DNA of 64,000 nucleotides from a virus, in the IMG/VR virus record IMGVR_UViG_3300043772_000561, positions 1 to 64,000 of that record; one strand, 5' to 3'. Shown in pieces: positions 52,871 through 61,800 of the stretch; within the stretch, counting starts at the first letter, position 1; each line of letters starts with the position of its first letter. Position numbers and translations under genes: made by a program. The notes below the pieces were generated by a model. That model ran no database searches and had not been told where the DNA came from. It saw only the letters and a list, made by a program, of their open reading frames with translations.

Positions 52871-55800
52871 ATGGCAATTACTTGTACCCTTGGTCGTGAT
52901 AATATTATCAAACTCTTAGATGCTGTCTATAAAAAGATGCTCACTACTCCTGCCGGAGAAACTTTTGATGTAAACCAGTACATAAATTACATGTACAGTG
53001 GTTTTGAAAAAGCCCAGGGAAGAGATACAGCAATACAGTATATCCAACAGATACCTTATATCATAGGTAGTGTAGAAGCACAACTAGGTGGGGACTTAAC
53101 ACTAAACATGCCTATTGAGAAGCTCAGAGAAATTACAAGAGCTTTTAGAAATGCTGATACAGGTTTAGCTGCTATTGAAGAATATTTAGGTCTTGCACCA
53201 CTTACTCCAGAACAACTAGCTGCAAAGGCTAACTATAAAGCAAACAATCCCGTAGGGACTACGTCAGATCCAATTGATCCAGATGCTGAGATTGATGAAG
53301 CTGAATTAAAGAGTAGAACAATTTTCTCTGGAACAGGTCAGGAATTTATAACTCTAGACCCAACAAAGAAAACAAAAACCACTGTAGAAAGACTTGACAG
53401 AGATAAAACAAGAATATACAATACAATCTCTAGAATACATAGAACTACTTTTCAGTTTGACACAACCTTAGGTAATCCTGTATATCAGGGACAGGAAATC
53501 ACTCTTGTTCCAGTTGCACTTAACAAGATGCCAGATGCTCAGATGACAAAAGAAACATCTGATCTTCTAGTTAGAATGAACTCTATTAACAAACAGGGTA
53601 CTGCTACTGGAAATGTAACTCTACCAAGTGAGGTGTTCATGCTTGTTGTTTCAGATAAACAAGGTAATCCACTCTACTTTGATGAAGATGGTAATATTAC
53701 TACCAAAGAAAATGGCAAGTATGTTTATCAGACTCTTAGAGAAGTAAGACAAGATGGCTCAGGTAAGTACATAGTTACTAACATGTACGGTGCAGAGAAC
53801 AAACTCATCTTACCGGGAGAAGAAGCTAGACTAAGAATGAAAGAACAGGGATACTCAACCCCTATTGAATTTAAAGAAAAAACTGGTAAAACTATACAAG
53901 AGTTTGCTAAAGAAATTGAAGCAGAACAACAAGCAGAGGCTAAACAGTTATATGATTTAAGACAGAAGTTAATCAAAGGTGAGAAGTTTATTCTTCCTAT
54001 TACTGGGGCTAGTGAGGGTGTATCTAATACTACTATTAAGAATCTAACACTAAATCAGCTTGAATCATTCTATGCCCAAGAATCTAATGGTAAAACTCTT
54101 AGTGATTTAATTCTTGGTAACATACAGACTTTAGATGCACCGGCCTATGGTTTTGATGCAGGTACAACTGTAATCAAGCTTGGTAGTGGTGTTGGTAGAA
54201 TATTAAAACTAGATAGATCTGATATCCAAGAAGACTTAGCTACAAAAATAGCTGAGGTACTAACTTCAGATCAACTAAGTCCAACACAGAAGTTTAACTT
54301 TTATACTCAGTTCTATGCAAAAGAAATAACTGACATTCCTAATTCAACTAGAAGACACCAGGTATACTTTGATAAAGACACTGGTGTATTAACATTTGAA
54401 TACTATGAGTTCACAGGAAAACAAGTTGAACTGAGTAGCATAAAAGATAACCCATCCAAAACACTTGACTTAGAAAATGCAAACCTTGCAAAGAGCAACA
54501 AAGACCAGATCTTTGATATTCTCATGAAGGGCAAGACTTCTGCAAGTGGAAAGTACTATCCAGCCAAGTTTGACTATAATCAGAGTCTTATAAACTTAGG
54601 TACATACTCGGACTATGTAAATGGAGAGTTTGTAGAGAAAAACTACATAGACTTTTTAAGACAACAAGATGGTCAAATATTCTTGAGCAAAGAAGGTGTT
54701 CCACTGTTTAATGCATATATCAAGTTTAGTCCTCCAGCTGGTGTACTTTCTGAGATCACTAATGAGCAAGCTGAAGAAATAGATACCAGATCTGAAGTCC
54801 GTAAGTTTAAGGATAATATGGTTGAAGTAATTCTATTTGCTGAACCAAAAAGCATTACTGCAGAAGTAGTAGAAGTTAGAGAAACTCAAACTCAAGATGG
54901 AATACCAACCTATACACTAGATGTAAGAATAGATGGTCAAGAGGGAGTACATAAGTTCTATCTAAGTAGTAAGGCAAAAGTAGGTGATAGAATTTATCTT
55001 GAAGTCAAGGACGTAATTGATAATGGGTTCCTATTTAAAGATGTTGTAAAAGCATATACTGAAGTAGAGGGTAGAATCTATGATATGGGATCTCTTGCTG
55101 AAAGAGATTTTAAAGCTAATGAACCTAGAAGAGAACCTGTTCCTGTTCAAACTGTAACTGCAGAGAGAGCAGCTGAAGATGAAGCTGTGGAATCCGTAGA
55201 ACCATTTAGTAAAACTGGAACAGAGGATCAGGCTAAAGCTGGTGATGTAAATATTACAAACCCACAAAACACTCCTCAACCTGAGGATTCAACAGATATT
55301 AGTGATCTAATTGATGGCTTTGAACTTGACAGATCAGCTAGCCTACCAAATGGAGTTACTGCAGCACAAATAGAAAATGCAATTAAGTGGTGGAAGAACT
55401 CTCCACTTGCTAAGTATATTAAACTGTTTCCTGCTGCTAATATTGTAAACTCTAATGTGTATGGTAAGTTTGTAGCATCTGGTGCAAAATTGATCACAGA
55501 TATGAGCCTAGACCTTGATGGTAAAATGGGTGCTATCTTGATTAATCCTACTACTGGTGGTACAATGGTAGATACATATCATGAAGCATGGCATGTATTC
55601 TCTCAGTTATTCTTAACAAAAGCAGAGAAAACTGCATTATATAATGAAGTTAGGAAACTAAAACCTGAGTATGCTAAGCTTAGTGCACGACAGGTGGAAG
55701 AAATGTTAGCAGAGGACTTTAGATCTTATGCACTAAACCCTAAAGTAATTAAGGGACAACCAAAGAGAAACTCAATCTTTAGGAGAATACTTAACTTCCT

Positions 55801-58800
55801 TAAGAGCTTCTTTAAAACTAAACCTACTACAGCTGATTTAATTAGAGGAGAAGAACTTGCAACAGAAGGTGTTGCTGGTGAGTTATTCCAGAACTTATAC
55901 TTTGCATCTAAGAATCCTAAGTTACTCAACAACTATACTCCACTAATCAGTAATGTAGCACTTGATGAGCTCAATCGTGGTATAGAACAAGTTAACAACA
56001 ATCAAGAGGATGCTCTTGATGATGTAGACTCTGCTACTGTTATTGAGTCACTAGACTCTTTGCTGTCAACAGTTATTGATACTACTTATGAAAAGAAAGG
56101 AGCCTTAGATGCAGCAGTGTCTATTATCAGCAATGAGAATAACAAGAGCCAGTTCTTTGATTTTGCAAAAAAGAAGTTCTTAAAAGATATTGAAAACATA
56201 CAAGGTCAACTTAATGTAAAACCTACTGTCTCATTCAACTCATTTGAAACTCTTCAGAACCTTGAAGACAATGCTATTGCTATCATTAGAAGTTCTGAGG
56301 GAGATGACAAGTATATCTTCTTAAAAGGTCAGGTAGAAGATTTCAGCAACCTTAATCTGGATACCAAGAGTGGTGAGAGAATAAAGGGTGAACTATATAA
56401 AGGTACTATTGAAATCATAGGTGACTACTATAGCCACAAGACTATTAAGTCTAAAGACAAGGATGCAGTTGATATTATTATTGTAAACTCAATAGAAGAA
56501 GCTCAAGCTCAGTTTGATGCTTATAAGGATGCTGAGGAAGACTCATTTACAGATATTGAACTCTTTCATGATAGAACTGTAGATGCTTTTGAAGTTGACT
56601 ATGATCAGGCTGTGCTTCTAGACAATCTAAGAATCCTACAATCTGCAAGAGATAATTGGGAAAAAGTTATTGAGTACTTTAAAGAAAAGTCATCATTTAA
56701 TATAATGACTAAAAAAGTAAGGATCCAAGAAACTGATCCAGAAAATGATACCCAAGATGAAGATGCTCAACTAGATGCAACTAAAGCTCAGAACTTTGAT
56801 AAAGGTGCTGATGTAAATCTACTAGAGATTGCAGATAAAGAAGTAGTTTATATTCTCAAAAGTTTATTTGCAGTTACAAGAGACTCTAAAGGAAAACCAG
56901 TATATGAGTACAATAAGCTTGGATACAAGAAACTTGCAAATTATAAGAAGGTTTGGAATGCTGTTGTAAGAGCAACAAATAGTACTAAGGATCCTAGACA
57001 GATGTTCAAGAACATTCAAGAAGCTGCTCGTACATATCCTGAACTAGAACAACTTATTAAGTATAGACTTCCAAACCCACAATCAATTCGTGCAGAAGGT
57101 ACAGTAGGTAATCCGATGAGATCATTTGGTATTGTTACATCTTTCTGGTCAGTATTTAGTTTACCACGTGTACCATACATGCAGCTTACTGTATTTAGAA
57201 ATCAGTATGAAACATTTGATAGTAAAGGGAATACAATAGTAACTAACTCTGAAACAACTGGAGTAGAAGTAACTAATGCATCAACTGATATTGGTAATAC
57301 TATCCGTAAGTTTGAGGCAAGTTTTGCAGCAAGACTAGATAGTGCATTTACTAGAAGAGATTCTGATAACAATACCACTTTAAAACTAGATGCTATTGTC
57401 CAACAGTTCTCAGATAAATCTGGTGAGTTCAAATCAGGTAGTGAGTTCTTGTTCTTAAATGCTATGGGCTTCAATCTTGATGACCTTGGTAAGATTAAAG
57501 AAGAACTATCTGATCCAAATAATAGAAAGTATTTTGGTGTCAACTACATATTTGATACTATTAGAGATCTAAACAATGCTCAGAAAGCTGGATCAATGAC
57601 AGATGGAGCAAGAAGAGTTCTCAATAACTTCATGAGAAATCCAATTAGCACTCTTAGAGCTGGTATAGATCCTGGAGTAATAGGTTTAAAAAACAGCTTT
57701 GTATTTGAAAAGGGTTCCAAACAAAGCACTCAGATTGATAGAATTGTAAACCTACAGAACAAACTGGGTTCTACAGCATCTACATTCTCAGTACAGAATC
57801 CTGAGAAGAATAGAGTTAATGAGCATGTCAATGATAGTTCACTGACTGTTATTACAGACAGTATAAACACTGCACTACAAAGAACTGACATGTACAAGTT
57901 TGGATCAACTGCAAGACATCTTGATCCCAGTATGAATCCATTTGCAGAGTCATCACTTGCAATTAGATCAATGTTCTTACCAGAAGGGTCTCAAAGACCT
58001 GGTAGATCTATTTCAGTTGAAATGATCTCCGGTACCCAAACAGTTAATAGTATCATTGACCCATATGGTAATATCAGAGATGGTGCTGTTACAGGTTCAA
58101 ACACTACTTCTCTAGATAAGAGAGGTAAGTTTATCCAAGATATGCACACTTTCTTAAAGACCGGTAGAATAGAATTAATGCGTCCGGGATCTAAGAGTTC
58201 ATCTTTTGGTTGGAGAATAGATGGTGGTATTGCTACTAATGCTATAGGTAAAATAGATCAGCACTTATATGTTGATATTAACTCACTGCAGCCAAATACA
58301 GCTGGTGAAGCTGATATTATAGAAGGTATCATGATCCCGTATCTATCTTCTGAGCTCAAGAGAATTAATATCTACAATGAAAGTTCTGAGGCTAAGAACT
58401 ATGTTGGTTACAATAGAGAGTTTAAGAATGGTAAGACCTTTGGTCAATCATTTAACTACTTTGATGGTATACTAACTGAAGACACTCAAAATGAAATTCT
58501 AGAAAAAGTTAAGAGTCCTGGTACTAGATTACAAGACTATCTTAAAACAGATCCGGAATTAGCAAAGAAGATAAAGGCTGAGATCAAAGGTTACTTTACC
58601 AATAAAACAAATGAGCTTTATAACTACTTAAAGCAAGCTCCATTTATTGATAAGACCCTCATGGACAGACTTAAGTTAAACAACTTAACTACTGAACAGA
58701 AAGAGAAAACATTAGTAAAAGCTTTCATGTACAACTACTGGATTCACAATATGGAAACCAGTATTCTATTCTTAGGTGATATTGCACAGTATGACCACAA

Positions 58801-61800
58801 GAAACAAGAACTACACAAAAGAATCTCAGGTCTCATATCAAATGGACCTAGACTCCGAACAGATGTAGATGCACAAAGATTTAGTGAATACCTTGGTGAA
58901 TCTTCATATGCAGCAAGTGAAAACATTACTCCTATTATGTATAAGGGTTATGCTAACACTGTAATCATGCAGGAAGTACAAAGAGATAGTATATATCTTG
59001 ATCCAATCCGTAAGGGTCTTACTGCTGATTATGAAAGAAGATACAAGACAAGAAACATTCCTAATAAAGAAGCTCTAATCAAAGAGCGTGTACAGAAAGA
59101 AGTAGATAAATATACTAAGGGTGAGATTAAAGAAGCAGATGGTCAGGGGTACATTACCTTTGATGCATATAGGCTCTACAAAAAACTACAGAACAAGTGG
59201 TCAGATGCTCAAGAGAATTTGTTTCAAAGAATTGTAAGAAGAGAGGACATAAAAGCATCTGAGATTATTGAGATGTTCCCTGTGTATAAATTACAGAACT
59301 TTGGTTTTGTTGAAGACACTGTACTTCCTGTAACTGCAATGCACAAGTTTGCACTTATGCCAATTATCCCAGGTGTATTTGGTCCACAAATGGATTCGCT
59401 ACACAGACAGATGATGGAAAAGGGTGTGCACTATGCTACATTTGAATCCGGTTCTAAAGTGGGTCACGTAGCACCTAGTGGTAGTAAAGCTGATATAGTA
59501 TTTGAAGATGCTGCTCAAACTATTCTCAAAGAGGATATTAAGTTTACTATAAACACAATACATGCCGGATTCTTAAAAGAAGCTGCTTCTGTAAACAGTA
59601 AGTACAAAGGTGAAACAGTATTCTCTACACAGTTAAGAGCTCTAATTACTAGTGGTCTATATCAACAAGGTGACTTGATCAATAAGAACTATGCACCAAT
59701 TGTAAATGAGTATAAAGACACTGTAGACTTTTACACTGAACTACTCAAATATGAACTGGAAAATGAGATTGAGTACAACAAGGACGGTGATCGTTTAGTA
59801 GGCAAACCTGATAAGTTCTTAAAATTAATCAGAGAGAACTTAGAAAGAAAAGACTATCCTGAGCACTTACTAAGACAACTTCAAACAAACAGTGATGGAA
59901 CACTTAAGGGTGACCTATCATACTTCATAGATAGAAAGACTATTGAAAAGACAGTATTATCTATTGTAGAAAAGAGATTTGTAAGACAGTATGTTAAAGG
60001 TGAGCCACTTGTACAAATAGCCAGCACATTTAGCAATGGCTTGGTAACAGGTGGACCAAGATTTGAAAAACCAACTGATGCAGAAAGGAAAAAGTTTTTA
60101 GGAACTAATAATCTTCCGTTCTATCACCCAGGTGAAAATGGTAAGACCAATGCAATGAAAGTTGCTATTGCACTGCAGGGTGACTTTGCAAACTTACTTA
60201 ATCTAAAACATATTGATGGTAAGCCTATTGAGACTAGACAAAGACTCAATGAGATGATCAAGAATGAAAAGTGGTTGGATACTGAAGATAACAGAAAAAA
60301 GATTACTCTTACTGCTGTACGTATTCCTGTACAGGGTCTCAACTCTATGGAGTTCATGGAAGTACATGAGTTCTTAGATCCAGCAGCAAGTAACCTAATC
60401 ATGCTGCCAACAGAGATTGTTGCTAAGTCTGGTGGTGACTTTGACGTTGATAAACTTACTACATTCTTCCCTAACATTGATAAGAATGGTAATCTATATA
60501 AAGCTCCTGCTAGTAATAAAGACTTCATGGCAGAAGCAAATAAGATCAAGGACAAGAAAGCTAGAAAGAACTTTATTAAGCAACAAAAACTTGCTACACA
60601 AAATCAATTTATTGATAGTATTAGATCTATCCTTGAGCTACCTGAAAACTATGCTCCATTAGTTAGACCTAATGATACCTATATACTAAAAGATCTTGCT
60701 GATAAACTGCAGGATGATGTTAGTACTTATGATAAGTTCACCAAACAGAATGGTGAGATTAACATGAAGGGTAACAAAAAGATACTTAGCCCTACTACTA
60801 CATTAGAGCCACTATACAACTTAGCTAAACATGAGGAAAATTTAGTTGGTAAAGCAGTACTTGGTATTGCTGCTATTGAAAACAAACTAAGCCCAATGTT
60901 TGATGCTGCCGGTGGTAAAATGCCACTGACATATAAAGCAACTAAATATGTAAATGGTAGATATGTTGTAGACACTAAGAACCCGGCTGATTATGATATG
61001 AGACTCAACGTCCGTCATAATAAAATTGGGGACCATATTTCTATATCAGATACTGATACTGCTGATGGTATTGATAGAATTGCTGATGTATTTTCTCAGG
61101 GTATGAATGGTTGGGTAGATGTAGAGAAAGATGAGTGGATCTTCTACATTCAGGGTAATTATGAAATTGCCCCAACATTCTTGTACTTAATTAAAGCTGG
61201 TGTACCTGTAAAAGATGCAGCATACTTTGTATCACAACCAATGATCCGTGAGTATGCTGAACAGCAAAGGCTTATTGGTGGTGACTATGGTTCAATCCTT
61301 GGTATAGCACCAAGTGCATCACAGTTTACTAGATTCCAATCCGCTAGAGATGTAGTAAATAAGTATACTGCAAAGTATTTATATGCTATCATGGATGGTG
61401 TAAGACCTGACACAGAATTCAGTGTTGAGTTCAGACCAGTAGAAAATTATACTGAGAAGCCAAAACCAATTATGACTAATGTCAATAAGAGACAGTTAGC
61501 CATAGAAATCCAGAGAGGGAACATTAACCCTCTTGAAATAATGAGAGTGTATCAGACAAGGGGTCCAAAAAAAGTTGATATATACTTTGCTCCTGATTTA
61601 AGAAACCAATTATACTATGAGGCAACTGGATTTGCTCTAAGTAAGGCTGAAAGAGTAGACGGTAACTTCTCTGTAGATATGATGCAGAACATCATTGAAA
61701 GTAAGAAGAATGTAAATGATCTTAGTAATCCAGAGATTATATCTGAGATGGCTATGTTCTTACACTTCTATGAGATCCAAAAGCAACTTATGGGTCTATC

